A stretch of DNA of 64,000 nt from CBDFKQ01 sp965248855 (GCA_965248855.1 CBDFKQ010000003.1:1-64000); one strand, 5' to 3'. Numbered from the stretch's first letter, positions 26,967-36,587 are shown. Numbers and translations: made by a program. The notes: generated by a model from the letters alone, not told the origin.

Positions 26967-27207
26967 CCAACTAAAAATTAATTCTTTATTAAAAAGCAGA
27001 ATTAATATGTTGGATAGTCGAGCTATTTTTAGATTTTGAACGAATTAGTACAAGGCCGAAGGATTGTTATCTCCTCGATTCGCTTAAGGTCAATAGACGG
27101 TAAACTAGATTTCAAATCAATTTAACATTATCATTTACAAATTAGATTCATAAAATTAATCTAATCAATACTCAATTTTTATATGTGTATAAATAAATAT
27201 ACAGGAT

Positions 27208-27432
27208 TTAAGATATTTTAGATTTTAATTCGTTAAATCTTTCCTGAAGAATTAGTATTTGCTCTTCCAAAAGCTTTATAGTTCTATCATAAAGTTCACG
27301 TTCCTTATCATTTATATTGCTATAATTTACTGAAAAGCTTTGTCATGAGAAGTTCCATAATTATTAAATATAAATTTCTCGTCAAAATTTATTAAATGAG
27401 TTTTATTAAAGATTGCATCCTCTTTCAATCAA
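27208..27432 (-). pseudogene. C-terminal remnant of an XRE-type regulator
   Basis: Two frames read as one protein tail. The first ends NNYGTSHDKAF; after a one-base loss near 27335 the second continues SVNYSNINDKERELYDRTIK, then LLEEQILILQERFNELKS. A DKERELYxR coiled-coil tail is typical of Bacteroidota XRE-family regulators that carry the HTH at the N-terminus, which is missing here. Assignment is by pattern only. Confidence 0.5.
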
Positions 27433-27879
27433 AAGACAAGTTCAACCGCAAGTTGGGATGGATATTTAGCTTACAATTGTTGTATTTCCGGCTTCTATTG
27501 GGTTTGTTATTTGGTATTATTACTCGATTAATGCATTGTGATGTATTTATTAAGTTTTAATACCATATTTTACCCCTTACAATCTTAATGATAAAGATAT
27601 GGTTTTGCGGGATATTCCGTGGTATGAATGGATTAAAAATCGCCCTATAATCACAATCTTACGAAGGTTTACAAAGGATTGATTATTTAAAATAAGTAAT
27701 TATTCGGGTTTTTTAACTTTAAATGAAATGTTTTCTAGAAATTTTCTGTGTTTTTAACAATCATACTCATGATTTTAATACGTTGAACTTTGGATTAGCT
27801 ATCCGTTTGTTGGAATAGCATTTGAATGCAACAGAAAAAATAGTTTACTTACCATTTAATTGAAAATATTGAATTGGTA

Positions 27880-29436
27880 ATGTCAAATAACAAAAAATCT
27901 GATAAAATAAAACCCATAGAAGTTACCCTATGGGACGCTGCAAATAAATTAAGGGGTAGCGTAGAGCCGGCCGAATACAAACACGTGGTTTTAGGCCTCA
28001 TTTTCTTAAAGTTCGCGAGTGACAAGTTTGAAGAACATCGCACCAAACTCATTGCCGAAGGCAAGGAGAAATATATTGAGATGGCCGATTTCTACAATAT
28101 GAGCAATGTTTTCTTCTTAGAAGAAAACAGCCGTTGGAGTTATCTAATAAAAAGGGCCAAACAAAATGATATTTCCTTGCTCATTGACACGGCTTTGCAT
28201 ACCATTGAGAAAAATAATAAAGCCCTGAAAGGTGCTTTACCCGACAATTACTTTTCCCGTTTGGGTTTGGATGTTACAAAATTGGCTTCTCTTCTCGATA
28301 CTATTAACGACATTGATACCACTAAAGACCCTAAACATGATGTAGTTGGGAAAGTGTATGAATACTTTCTTTCAAAATTTGCATTGGCTGAAGGGAAAGG
28401 CAAGGGAGAATTTTACACACCAAAAAGCATTGTAAACCTGATTGCCGAAATGATTGAACCTTACAAAGGCATTATCTATGACCCGGCTTGTGGTTCGGGT
28501 GGTATGTTTGTGCAAAGTATAAAGTTTATTGAAGCCCATCACGGCAGCAAAAAAGAAATTTCTATTTACGGACAGGAGTACACCAACACCACTTACAAAC
28601 TGGCAAAAATGAACCTTGCCATACGTGGCATTAGTGGCAACCTTGGAGAAAAAGCAGCAGACACTTTTGCAGATGACCAACACAAAGACCTGAAAGCCGA
28701 TTACATAATGGCTAATCCACCTTTTAATCAAAAGGACTGGCGTGCAGAAAATGAATTGAAAGACGACCCACGTTGGAGAGGCTACGATGTGCCGCCCAAA
28801 AGCAATGCCAATTACGGTTGGATTTTGAATATGGTTTCCAAACTTTCCGACAATGGTGTAGCTGGATTCATATTGGCAAATGGTGCACTGAGTGGAGGTG
28901 GCGAAGAATATAAAATCCGCAGAAAGCTGATTGAAAATAATTTGGTGGAAGCCATTTTGGTATTGCCACGTAACTTATTTTATACCACTGACATAAGTGT
29001 TACACTTTGGATTGTAAACAAAAACAAAAAGACACAAAACAAAAAAGTGGGTGCCGAAACCCGTAACATCCGTGACCGTGAGAAAGAAATCCTATTTATG
29101 GATTTGAGACAATTAGGCGAACCGTTTGAAAAGAAATACACACAGTTTTCTGATGATGACATTAAAAAGGTAACAAACACTTACCACCAATGGCAAATCC
29201 AAGAAATTGAAAACATTCCTGAGTTCTGTTATTGTGCAAGGTTTGACGAAGTAGCCAAAAAAGATTTTTCTCTCGTACCTAGCAAATATATTGAGTTTGT
29301 AAACCGGGACGAAAATATTGACTTTGACGAGAAAATGCAAACCCTGCAAAGCGAATTTGCGGAATTGCTAAAAGCCGAAGCCGCCTCAAAAAATGATTTA
29401 CTAACCGTGTTTAAACAATTGGGTTATGAATTGTAA
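27880..29436 (+). CDS. hsdM: Type I restriction-modification DNA methyltransferase HsdM
   Basis: A protein of about 518 residues, the N6-adenine methyltransferase subunit of a type I system. An N-terminal helical domain starts IEVTLWDAANKLRGSVEPAE; the SAM-binding part has GEFYTPKSIVNLIAEMI and motif I YDPACGSGGMFVQS, and the catalytic motif IV is ADYIMANPPFNQKDW. Length is normal and no damage is seen. The ATG at 27880 is preferred to a TTG 6 nt upstream. Its 3' end overlaps hsdS by 11 nt. Since both partners are damaged, whether it still methylates depends on the split specificity subunit. Confidence 0.96.
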   Translation: MSNNKKSDKIKPIEVTLWDAANKLRGSVEPAEYKHVVLGLIFLKFASDKFEEHRTKLIAEGKEKYIEMADFYNMSNVFFLEENSRWSYLIKRAKQNDISLLIDTALHTIEKNNKALKGALPDNYFSRLGLDVTKLASLLDTINDIDTTKDPKHDVVGKVYEYFLSKFALAEGKGKGEFYTPKSIVNLIAEMIEPYKGIIYDPACGSGGMFVQSIKFIEAHHGSKKEISIYGQEYTNTTYKLAKMNLAIRGISGNLGEKAADTFADDQHKDLKADYIMANPPFNQKDWRAENELKDDPRWRGYDVPPKSNANYGWILNMVSKLSDNGVAGFILANGALSGGGEEYKIRRKLIENNLVEAILVLPRNLFYTTDISVTLWIVNKNKKTQNKKVGAETRNIRDREKEILFMDLRQLGEPFEKKYTQFSDDDIKKVTNTYHQWQIQEIENIPEFCYCARFDEVAKKDFSLVPSKYIEFVNRDENIDFDEKMQTLQSEFAELLKAEAASKNDLLTVFKQLGYEL

Positions 29437-29995
29437 AATCGGCGAAGCCAAATCAAATTATAAACCGTTAGGCAAATTCATTCAACCTGTTGTTGGTCGA
29501 AATAATGATTTAGGTGATTTGCCATTAATGGGCTTGAGTATTCAAAAAAAGTTTATTCCTTCTATTGCAAATACGATAGGAACGGATATGTCAACATACA
29601 GAACGATTTATAAAAATCAATTCGCGTATGGTCCAGTAACTTCAAGAAACGGAGATAAAATTACAATTGCACTCTTCAATGATTATGAAAAGGCATTGAT
29701 TTCACAGGCATATATTCCTTTTGAAGTAAAAGATTCCAACGAACTTGACCCTGAATATTTAATGATGTGGTTTCGCAGACCAGAGTTTGACAGATATGCA
29801 AGATTTAAAAGCCACGGAAGTGCTAGAGAAATTTTTGATTGGGAAGAAATGTGCAACACCCTTTTACCCATCCCCACCATCACCAAACAAAGAGAAATAG
29901 TAAAAGAATACAACGTTATCCAAAGCCGCATCGCCCTCAACCAACAACTTATACAAAAGCTTGAAGAAACCGCACAGGCGGTTTATAGGGAGTAG
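29426..29995 (+). CDS. hsdS: Type I specificity subunit HsdS, first half (split by a stop)
   Basis: 189 residues: the first target-recognition domain (about 1-140), then the conserved central helix with IVKEYNVIQSRIALNQQLIQ and KLEETAQAVYRE. It stops at TAG 29993-29995. The next half continues in the same frame after just that codon. Intact relatives read a Trp there (YRE-W-FVEGID), so one G-to-A change from TGG to TAG explains the break. The first recognition domain may still be made and could dimerise like natural half-subunits. The gene overlaps hsdM. Confidence 0.9.
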   Translation: MNCKIGEAKSNYKPLGKFIQPVVGRNNDLGDLPLMGLSIQKKFIPSIANTIGTDMSTYRTIYKNQFAYGPVTSRNGDKITIALFNDYEKALISQAYIPFEVKDSNELDPEYLMMWFRRPEFDRYARFKSHGSAREIFDWEEMCNTLLPIPTITKQREIVKEYNVIQSRIALNQQLIQKLEETAQAVYRE

Positions 29996-29998
29996 TTT

Positions 29999-30610
29999 GT
30001 GGAGGGAATTGATTTGGAGAATTTGCCTGAGGGATGGAGGGTTGGGAAAATTGAAGATGTTGCAGATTACATTAATCGAGGAATAACTCCAAGCTATTCA
30101 GAAAATGAAGGACTTGTAATACTCAATCAAAAATGTGTTAGAAATAATTCCATTGAATTAGAGTTTTCAAGGAGACATAATGAAAATGATAAAAAAATCC
30201 CGAGGGAAAAATTACTTAAACAATTTGATATACTTGTAAATTCAACAGGAGATGGCACTTTGGGAAGAGTAGGAATTGTAAAAGAAATATCCCTTCTTAT
30301 GACAGTTGATTCACATATAACAATTTTTCGAACCAATTCTCAAAATAACCCAATTTATATTTGGGGAAATATTTCTGGCAGAAGTGAGGAAATAGCAAAT
30401 TTGGCAGAAGGTTCAACAGGCCAAACTGAATTAAGCAGAAGTATGTTTGCAGAATTACCAATGCTAATTCCCAGAAAAGATATTCAAGATGAGTTTGCGG
30501 AAATCCTTACCAAGTGTATCAAACACTCTCATTTATTAGAACAAGAAAACCAAAAGCTAACGGAACTGAAAGAATTACTGCTTTCTAAGTTGGTGACAGT
30601 TGAAAATTAA
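29999..30610 (+). CDS. hsdS: HsdS, second half (in frame after the amber codon)
   Basis: 203 residues forming the second target-recognition domain and the C-terminal helix. It starts EGIDLENLPEGWRVGKIEDV, the classic opening of a second HsdS half, and ends with LEQENQKLTELKELLLSKLV. The only nearby start is GTG at 29999, with no clear ribosome site, so translation may depend on re-initiation or stop read-through. Listed separately because the amber codon divides the gene; biologically it belongs with 29426-29995. Confidence 0.85.
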   Translation: MEGIDLENLPEGWRVGKIEDVADYINRGITPSYSENEGLVILNQKCVRNNSIELEFSRRHNENDKKIPREKLLKQFDILVNSTGDGTLGRVGIVKEISLLMTVDSHITIFRTNSQNNPIYIWGNISGRSEEIANLAEGSTGQTELSRSMFAELPMLIPRKDIQDEFAEILTKCIKHSHLLEQENQKLTELKELLLSKLVTVEN

Positions 30611-30616
30611 AAAGCT

Positions 30617-33600
30617 ATGAATATGCACAATTTTAATAGAGGAGCACAGTGGTTAAAATGTGATTTGCATTTGCACACTCCTGATACAAAGCTAAATGCT
30701 AAAGGATTTGAAATTAACAATGAAGATAAGTGGGAAAAATATTGTCAAATTCTTGAAGAATCTGATGTAACTGTATTTGGAATTACTGATTACTTCACTG
30801 TTGATAATTACTTCAAATTTATAAAGCATTTTAGAGAAAAGTATCCTATATCAAAGAAAGTTTTCTTTCCAAATATTGAATTTAGACTTGATGTATCTGT
30901 TAACAAAGCAGCAGAAGAAATCAATTTACACGTTCTTTTTTCAAATGATGTTTTAGAAAGTAATATAAATGACTTCTTATCCAAAGTAGATACTACGATA
31001 ACAAAAAAACAAGTTCATATAACTTGCAATAAGCTAGTTAGCGAAAATGATTTTCAAGGAGCATCTATAAAGTACTCCGATTTGAAATCAGTTTTAAAAA
31101 AGGTTTTCGGTGAAAATGAATGTTACATAATACTTGCAGCTTCAAATAATCAAGGGTTAAGAGCCGATACCAAATCTCTAAGAAAACTAAATATTAGTGA
31201 TGAAATTGATAAAGTTTGCCAGGGCTTTTTTGGTAACTCCAACAACGTAAAGTATTTCCTAAAAGAAGATAGATATGAACCCAACCATGAGGGAACAAAG
31301 GAAATTGCAAAAAAATGTCCTGTTTTTACAGGTTCCGATGCACATTCATTTAATGATTTAGAAAATAAACTTGGTAAAGCATATGAAAAGAGAGATAAAA
31401 ATGATAAAATCTGTGATATCTCTGAAATAACTTGGATAAAAGCAGATCCAACATTTGATGGATTGAAACAAGTATTAATTGAACCCGAAGAGCGAATTTA
31501 TATCGGTAAGATACCTCCAATTATTGAAAACGTAAAGGATAATAGAACAAAGTACATAAAAGGGTTATCCATTGATTGGATTGAAAACTATGATGGTAAG
31601 CATGGAAAATGGTTCAAGCATGTAGAAATTGAGCTAAATCCTGAATTGGTTGCAATAATAGGTAATAAAGGAAGTGGCAAAAGTGCTTTAGCTGATATTA
31701 TTGGATTGTGTGGGCATTATAAAAATCAAAAAGATTTTTCATTTCTAAGAGAAAAGAAGTTTAGGGAAGGAAAAGTTTCCAAATACTTTGAAGCAAAACT
31801 GCAATGGGCAAGTGATGAGGTTATTTCAAAACTATTATCCGACAATTCTGATAGCGGAGAAATTGAAACAGTCAAGTATCTTCCACAAGGATATTTTGAA
31901 ACCCTAACGAATGAAATTTCAACTACAGAAGCATTTCAAAAGGAAATTGAAAACGTTGTTTTCACTCATTTGAGTGTTGAAGATAAATTAGGTTTTCAAT
32001 CCTTTGAAGAATTAATAGTATATCATAAACAAAGTGTAGAAAGGGAAATCAAATCATTGGAAGCAACTCTAAATGAATTGAATAACCAAATAATAAAACT
32101 GGAAAAGAAATTAAATCCGAATTATAAGGCTGAAATTCAAAACAAACTAAAGCAAAAAGGAAGTGAGCTTCAAGCGTTGATTGAGCCTATTCAAGTTAAA
32201 AACCCTACTGAGGATGAAGTAGTATCAGCGCAAAATAAATTGATACTTGATGAAATAGAAAAGATAAAAGCTGAAATAGAAAAGATTGAAAAAAACATAT
32301 CAGTAAGAGAACAAGAAAAGAGTGGTTTATTAATAGAATTGAGAAACTTAAAGGAATTAAAGAAGGAAATTGAGTTTAAAGTTGAAGAAATAAAATCTTT
32401 TAAGGAACAGCGGGAATTGATTGCTGAGAAATATGGATTAGATTTTAATGCTTTACTTAATCTAGCAAGTAATCTTGACAGCTTAAATAGTCTTATTAGC
32501 AAAAAAGATGCTGAATTAATCAAAGCCAAGGAATTTTTAGGTGAAGAGCCTTCTATTGTTCCTGATTTTATCTCACTGAAAAAGCAATTAGAAATTTCTA
32601 ATTCAAATCTTGACAAAGAACAAGAAAAGTTAGATACTACTTTAAAACAATATCAACTTTATTTAAAAGATAAAAAGGATTGGGAAGATAAAAAGAATAA
32701 GATAACCGGAAGTGAATCTACTCCTGATACAATACTTTTCTTTAAAAATGAATTGAGGTATTTGGAGTATTTATTAGATCCTGAAATACAAAAAATCAAA
32801 GCGGCAAGAATTGAAATTTCAGAGAAAATATTTGACAAAAAGCAAGATGTTATCAAAGTTTATAAAGACGTGAAACAAAAAATTGATGCCATTATTGATG
32901 ATAATACCGATTTGCTTGACAGTTATAAGATTAATATTGAAGCAAAGTTATCATTCAATTATAATTTTAGAGATGCTTTCTTTAGAAATATCAACCAAAA
33001 TCAAGTTGGTACATTCTATTCAATTGAAGGGGGCAATGTTCAATTCAATAAACTCATTAAAGAGGTAAATTTTGATGATAAAGAAAATGTAAAAAACTTT
33101 TTGACAAGTACAATTGAAGCTATTTTCGAAGACCAAAGAGACAATTACAATAATGCGAAACGTTATTTAGATGGACAGATCAAAGAACCTTTAGATTTAT
33201 ATAATAGGCTGTTCTCACTTTCATTTTTGGAGTACAATTATCAGTTGATGCAAGGCAATAAAAAACTACAACAATTATCGCCAGGTGAACGAGGTGCTTT
33301 ATTGCTAATCTTTTATTTATTACTCGACAAAGACAATAAACCATTAATCATTGACCAACCAGAAGATAATTTAGATAATCAAAGTGTTGCAAATATTCTT
33401 GTGCCGTTTATAAGAAAAGCAAAGGCAAACAGACAAATAATATTGGTTACTCACAATCCAAATTTGGCAGTAGTTTCAGATGCCGAGCAAGTGATATTTG
33501 TAAATATTGATAAAGAAAATGATTACACTTTTGAATATCAATCTGGCAGTATTGAAAATAGGGATATAAATAACCGAATTGTTCAAGTTTTGGAGGGAGC

Positions 33601-33643
33601 AATGCCAGCTTTTAATAAACGAAAGCAGAAATATTACGAATAG
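30617..33643 (+). CDS. TrlF-type PHP-domain AAA ATPase
   Basis: A 1008-residue protein with an N-terminal PHP phosphoesterase domain (CDLHLHTPDT near residue 15, GITDYFTVDNY, FFPNIEFRLD, TGSDAHSFNDL) and an SMC/RecF-like ATPase split by long coiled coils (about residues 470-790). Walker A is IIGNKGSGKSALADI near 350; the signature LSPGERGALLL, Walker B PLIIDQPEDNLDN and the switch VTHNPNLAVV come near 888-940. NCBI names such proteins TrlF family AAA-like ATPases; they often accompany type I systems and are presumed to act in defense. It lies 6 nt after hsdS, so it belongs to the RM operon. Confidence 0.85.
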   Translation: MNMHNFNRGAQWLKCDLHLHTPDTKLNAKGFEINNEDKWEKYCQILEESDVTVFGITDYFTVDNYFKFIKHFREKYPISKKVFFPNIEFRLDVSVNKAAEEINLHVLFSNDVLESNINDFLSKVDTTITKKQVHITCNKLVSENDFQGASIKYSDLKSVLKKVFGENECYIILAASNNQGLRADTKSLRKLNISDEIDKVCQGFFGNSNNVKYFLKEDRYEPNHEGTKEIAKKCPVFTGSDAHSFNDLENKLGKAYEKRDKNDKICDISEITWIKADPTFDGLKQVLIEPEERIYIGKIPPIIENVKDNRTKYIKGLSIDWIENYDGKHGKWFKHVEIELNPELVAIIGNKGSGKSALADIIGLCGHYKNQKDFSFLREKKFREGKVSKYFEAKLQWASDEVISKLLSDNSDSGEIETVKYLPQGYFETLTNEISTTEAFQKEIENVVFTHLSVEDKLGFQSFEELIVYHKQSVEREIKSLEATLNELNNQIIKLEKKLNPNYKAEIQNKLKQKGSELQALIEPIQVKNPTEDEVVSAQNKLILDEIEKIKAEIEKIEKNISVREQEKSGLLIELRNLKELKKEIEFKVEEIKSFKEQRELIAEKYGLDFNALLNLASNLDSLNSLISKKDAELIKAKEFLGEEPSIVPDFISLKKQLEISNSNLDKEQEKLDTTLKQYQLYLKDKKDWEDKKNKITGSESTPDTILFFKNELRYLEYLLDPEIQKIKAARIEISEKIFDKKQDVIKVYKDVKQKIDAIIDDNTDLLDSYKINIEAKLSFNYNFRDAFFRNINQNQVGTFYSIEGGNVQFNKLIKEVNFDDKENVKNFLTSTIEAIFEDQRDNYNNAKRYLDGQIKEPLDLYNRLFSLSFLEYNYQLMQGNKKLQQLSPGERGALLLIFYLLLDKDNKPLIIDQPEDNLDNQSVANILVPFIRKAKANRQIILVTHNPNLAVVSDAEQVIFVNIDKENDYTFEYQSGSIENRDINNRIVQVLEGAMPAFNKRKQKYYE

Positions 33644-33651
33644 CCGAAGTA

Positions 33652-33705
33652 ATGAAATTCACCAAAGAAAAACTAGAAAAGGCATTTACCAAGTTGTTGG
33701 AGTAA
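33652..33705 (+). pseudogene. 17-codon stump resembling the start of hsdR
   Basis: Reads MKFTKEKLEKAFTKLLE and then stops, 8 nt after the TrlF gene. This matches the usual beginning of HsdR (FTEEKLEx-A-F-x-ELL) at exactly the place where hsdR should start in an hsdM-hsdS-trlF-hsdR order. The actual hsdR remains begin 2.9 kb further on with their own, different start. It therefore looks like a scar where foreign genes joined the locus. Confidence 0.55.
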
Positions 33706-33706
33706 C

Positions 33707-33748
33707 AAATAATGTCAAGTTTTATGTGCAGAAAACTTGACATTATTT
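33707..33748. promoter_or_regulatory. 16-bp inverted repeat, probable AbiEi operator
   Basis: Perfect arms 33707-33722 and 33733-33748 (AAATAATGTCAAGTTT and its complement) with a 10-nt centre. The right arm contains TTGACA, which forms the upstream element of the abiE promoter, so a protein bound here would block transcription. AbiEi antitoxins are known to autorepress by binding inverted repeats upstream of their operon. Confidence 0.65.
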
Positions 33749-33768
33749 TGAAAAAACAACTAACTTTG
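33737..33768 (+). promoter_or_regulatory. Predicted abiE promoter
   Basis: TTG at 33737-33739 and TAACTTTG at 33761-33768, a good -7 match with a 21-nt spacer. The upstream element lies inside the right arm of the palindrome. The abiEi ATG at 33829 follows about 60 nt later. Confidence 0.65.
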
Positions 33769-33828
33769 TAGTATGAAAAGGAGCTGTTACGTAGTTCCAT
33801 TCGACCAATAAAAAATAGAAACTTACGA

Positions 33829-34554
33829 ATGAATTTAGCAACGCAAATACGAACTCGAATAGAGAAGCTACCCGAAGGCAAAACCTTTGGGTATGCCGAT
33901 TTGCGTATTGCTAAAGAGGAGTATCAAACTGCCGCCAAAGCCCTTGAGCGTTTACAAGCTAAAGGCATCATCAAAAAAATATCGAAAGGTGTTTTTTACA
34001 AACCCGAGCAAACTTTATTTGGAGAATTAAAACCCGATTACAGCGAACAGTTGCGACCTTATTTGTTTGAAAACGGTAAACGCATTGCCTACGAAACAGG
34101 TTATTCGCTTTACAACCGAATGGGGTTAACTACACAAATGGCTTTTCGCATTAAAATAGCCAGTCGCAGCAAACGTATTTCTATTAACAGAGGAGCATTA
34201 AAGGCAGATGCCGTGAAGAGTTATGCCGAAGTAACCGAAGCCAATTATGAAATATTAGGATTTTTAGATACCATTAAAGATATTAAGCGAATACCCGATT
34301 GCTCGGTGAGCCAGGCTGTAAAAATATTGAGCAGTAAAATCAGCAAACTGAACGAAAAGCAAATTTCGGATTTGGTGAAATATTCTTTGCTTTATCCCAC
34401 ACGTGTAAGAGCATTGACAGGTGCAATGTTGGAAAACCTGAACATACAGGCAAATACCGAAAAGCTAAAGCAAAGTCTGAACCCACTCACAAAAGTGAAG
34501 ATGGGTTTAAAAGAAACAGAATTGCCCACCATTCAAAACTGGAATATAGAATGA
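33829..34554 (+). CDS. AbiEi-type antitoxin / DUF6088 regulator
   Basis: A 241-residue protein with an N-terminal winged-helix part (ALERLQAKGIIKKISKGVFY near residue 45) and a C-terminal domain of the AbiEi/DUF6088 type. It is the antitoxin of the type IV AbiE pair: it represses its own promoter and counters the nucleotidyltransferase toxin without binding it. The palindrome and promoter directly upstream support autoregulation. Its stop overlaps the toxin start by 4 nt (ATGA). Confidence 0.85.
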   Translation: MNLATQIRTRIEKLPEGKTFGYADLRIAKEEYQTAAKALERLQAKGIIKKISKGVFYKPEQTLFGELKPDYSEQLRPYLFENGKRIAYETGYSLYNRMGLTTQMAFRIKIASRSKRISINRGALKADAVKSYAEVTEANYEILGFLDTIKDIKRIPDCSVSQAVKILSSKISKLNEKQISDLVKYSLLYPTRVRALTGAMLENLNIQANTEKLKQSLNPLTKVKMGLKETELPTIQNWNIE

Positions 34555-35540
34555 AGCTGCATCAGAATACAAAGCTATTTCAAGATGGAATAAGAGCAAC
34601 TGCTCAACAAATGAATATTCCACCCGAGTTTGTCGAAAAAGACTATTGGGTAACCTATGCTTTGTTTACTATTTTCAACCATGAAATTGGCAAAGACACC
34701 GTATTTAAGGGCGGAACAGCACTATCCAAGTGTTACAATATAATAGAACGGTTTTCGGAAGACATAGACCTTGTTGTTTTAAGGCGTGAAGGAGAATCAA
34801 ATAACCAGCTCAACAATAAAATAAAGAAGATAAGCAAGGTTGTCGCTGATGTATTGCCCGAAGTGGAAATATCTGAACTAACACAAAAAATGGGCATGAA
34901 CCGTAAAACGGCTCACACTTATACAAAGGAATTTCAGGGAATTTATGGCCAGGTGAGAGATGTGATTGTGGTAGAAGCTACAAGGCTTGGCAATTCTGAA
35001 CCTTCTACAATAAAAACGATTAGTTCATTTGTTGGCAGTATGATGATTAATAATGGACAACAAGATATAGCAGAAGCAAATGGATTACTACCATTTGAAT
35101 TATTGGTTTTAAACCCAACAAGAACAATCTGTGAAAAAATAATGAGCCTGGTAAGGTTTTCATACGGAGAAAACCCGATTGATGATTTGAAGAAAAAAGT
35201 AAGGCACACTTATGACCTGCACCAACTATTACAACAAAAAGAGTTTTCCGATTTCTTCGATTCAACAGCATTTGAAGATATGCTGTTGAAAGTAGCAAAT
35301 GATGACGTTGCCGGTTATAAGAATTCAAATGAATGGCTAATTAACCACCCTAAAGAAGCCTTACTATTTAAGGATTTACAGAATGTTTGGACAGCATTAA
35401 AAGTAGTTTACAATGGGGATTTTAAAAATTTAGTATACAGTAGCGCTTTACCGAATGAGACAGATATATTGAATACATTGAAAAGAATAAAAGAAAGGTT
35501 AGATACAATTAAATGGACTATTAAAATCGAAAATAAATGA
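34551..35540 (+). CDS. AbiEii-type nucleotidyltransferase toxin
   Basis: A 329-residue protein of the AbiEii/AbiGii family. The nucleotidyltransferase core is intact: VFKGGTALSKCYNIIERFSE, then DIDLVV near residues 55-80 (the GG-T-x-x-x-K and D-x-D motifs), with a helical C-terminal part. Known members transfer nucleotides to tRNA and stop growth on phage infection. Translationally coupled to AbiEi by the ATGA overlap. The whole pair sits between trlF and hsdR, so it was probably acquired as a cassette. Confidence 0.9.
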   Translation: MKLHQNTKLFQDGIRATAQQMNIPPEFVEKDYWVTYALFTIFNHEIGKDTVFKGGTALSKCYNIIERFSEDIDLVVLRREGESNNQLNNKIKKISKVVADVLPEVEISELTQKMGMNRKTAHTYTKEFQGIYGQVRDVIVVEATRLGNSEPSTIKTISSFVGSMMINNGQQDIAEANGLLPFELLVLNPTRTICEKIMSLVRFSYGENPIDDLKKKVRHTYDLHQLLQQKEFSDFFDSTAFEDMLLKVANDDVAGYKNSNEWLINHPKEALLFKDLQNVWTALKVVYNGDFKNLVYSSALPNETDILNTLKRIKERLDTIKWTIKIENK

Positions 35541-35573
35541 ATGAACTTCACCTAAGAAAAATTGAAAACTGAC

Positions 35574-36587
35574 ATGAACAGTGAAATCATCATATACAAA
35601 AACCCTGATGGTAACGTCAAAATAGATGTTCGCTTGGAGGAAGAAACTGTTTGGCTCACACAGGCACAGCTGTGTGAGTTGTTTCAAAAATCTAAAGCCA
35701 CAATAAGCGAACATATCAAGAATGTATTTGAAGAAGGTGAGTTAGATGAAAAAGTGGTTGTTCGGAAATTCCGAATAACCACTCCGCATGGTGCCATTGC
35801 CGGAAAAACGCAAGAAGTAGAAGTAAATGGCTACAACCTGGATGTCATTATTTCGGTAGGCTACAGGGTAAAATCACCCCAAGGTACCCAGTTTCGTATT
35901 TGGGCTACCCAAAGGCTTAAAGAATACATTATCAAAGGCTTTGCCTTGAATGACGACCGATTTAAGTCGGGCAGTTCAATGAATTATTTCAACGAATTGC
36001 AGGAACGCATTCGGGAAATAAGGATATCTGAACGCTTCTTTTACCAAAAAATAAAAGACATATACACTACCAGTATAGATTATGACCCGAAAGACGAAAA
36101 GACCGTTGAGTTTTTTAAAATAATTCAGAATAAACTGCTTTGGGCCATCAGCGAGCAAACCGCAGCCGAATTAGTTTTCAGACGTGCCGATGCAAATTTA
36201 CCATTGCTGGGGATGCAATCGTTAGATAAAAAGAATACATTATCTATCAAAAAATCAGATGTCAGCATTGCCAAAAATTACCTGAACGAAGATGAAATCA
36301 AATTGCTTGGCTTATTGGTAGAACAATATTTGGCTTTTGCCGAAACAATGGCCCAGCAGCGAACACCCATGTATATGGCAGATTGGATTAGTAGATTGGA
36401 TTCTATTCTGCAATTGAATGGAAGAGAATTGCTTTCCCACGCAGGTAAAATAAGCCACGAAAAAGCATTGAATAAATCTGAAGCTGAATTTGAAAAATAT
36501 AAAATAGCTCAAAAAGCAATTGAAAAAGAACATAGCTTGAAAGAGATTGAAGAAGATATTAAAAAACTGAAAAAGCCTAAAAAATGA
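35574..36587 (+). CDS. RhuM family protein
   Basis: A protein of about 337 residues of the RhuM (virulence-associated) family. Typical stretches: EETVWLTQAQLCELFQKSKA, which forms an N-terminal HTH-like part, HGAIAGKTQEVEVNGYNLDV and RIWATQRLKEYIIKGFALND. The name comes from a Salmonella pathogenicity-island gene; the molecular role is unclear, and the family travels with RM and toxin-antitoxin loci. The ATG at 35574 is preferred over a TTG 12 nt upstream. Its stop overlaps the hsdR start (ATGA). Confidence 0.9.
   Translation: MNSEIIIYKNPDGNVKIDVRLEEETVWLTQAQLCELFQKSKATISEHIKNVFEEGELDEKVVVRKFRITTPHGAIAGKTQEVEVNGYNLDVIISVGYRVKSPQGTQFRIWATQRLKEYIIKGFALNDDRFKSGSSMNYFNELQERIREIRISERFFYQKIKDIYTTSIDYDPKDEKTVEFFKIIQNKLLWAISEQTAAELVFRRADANLPLLGMQSLDKKNTLSIKKSDVSIAKNYLNEDEIKLLGLLVEQYLAFAETMAQQRTPMYMADWISRLDSILQLNGRELLSHAGKISHEKALNKSEAEFEKYKIAQKAIEKEHSLKEIEEDIKKLKKPKK

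Larger units (their letters stand above)
26410..27879. other. Gene-debris region between tRNA-Ser and hsdM
   Basis: About 1.5 kb with no intact gene. It holds two recognisable minus-strand fragments, a NUMOD4-like one (26811-26966) and an XRE-regulator-like tail (27208-27432), listed separately. Plus-strand pieces such as NETALWAIDEVKKKV near 26535 read for short distances before stops and match nothing I know. The AT-rich segment at 27440-27879 shows nothing further. The pattern is that of an eroded insertion zone beside a tRNA. Confidence 0.6.

Noticed and set aside
29426..30610. Two natural, independent hsdS genes
   Set aside because: The halves are in the same frame, parted by a single stop codon inside the conserved central region, and the second lacks a good start; a nonsense change explains it more simply.
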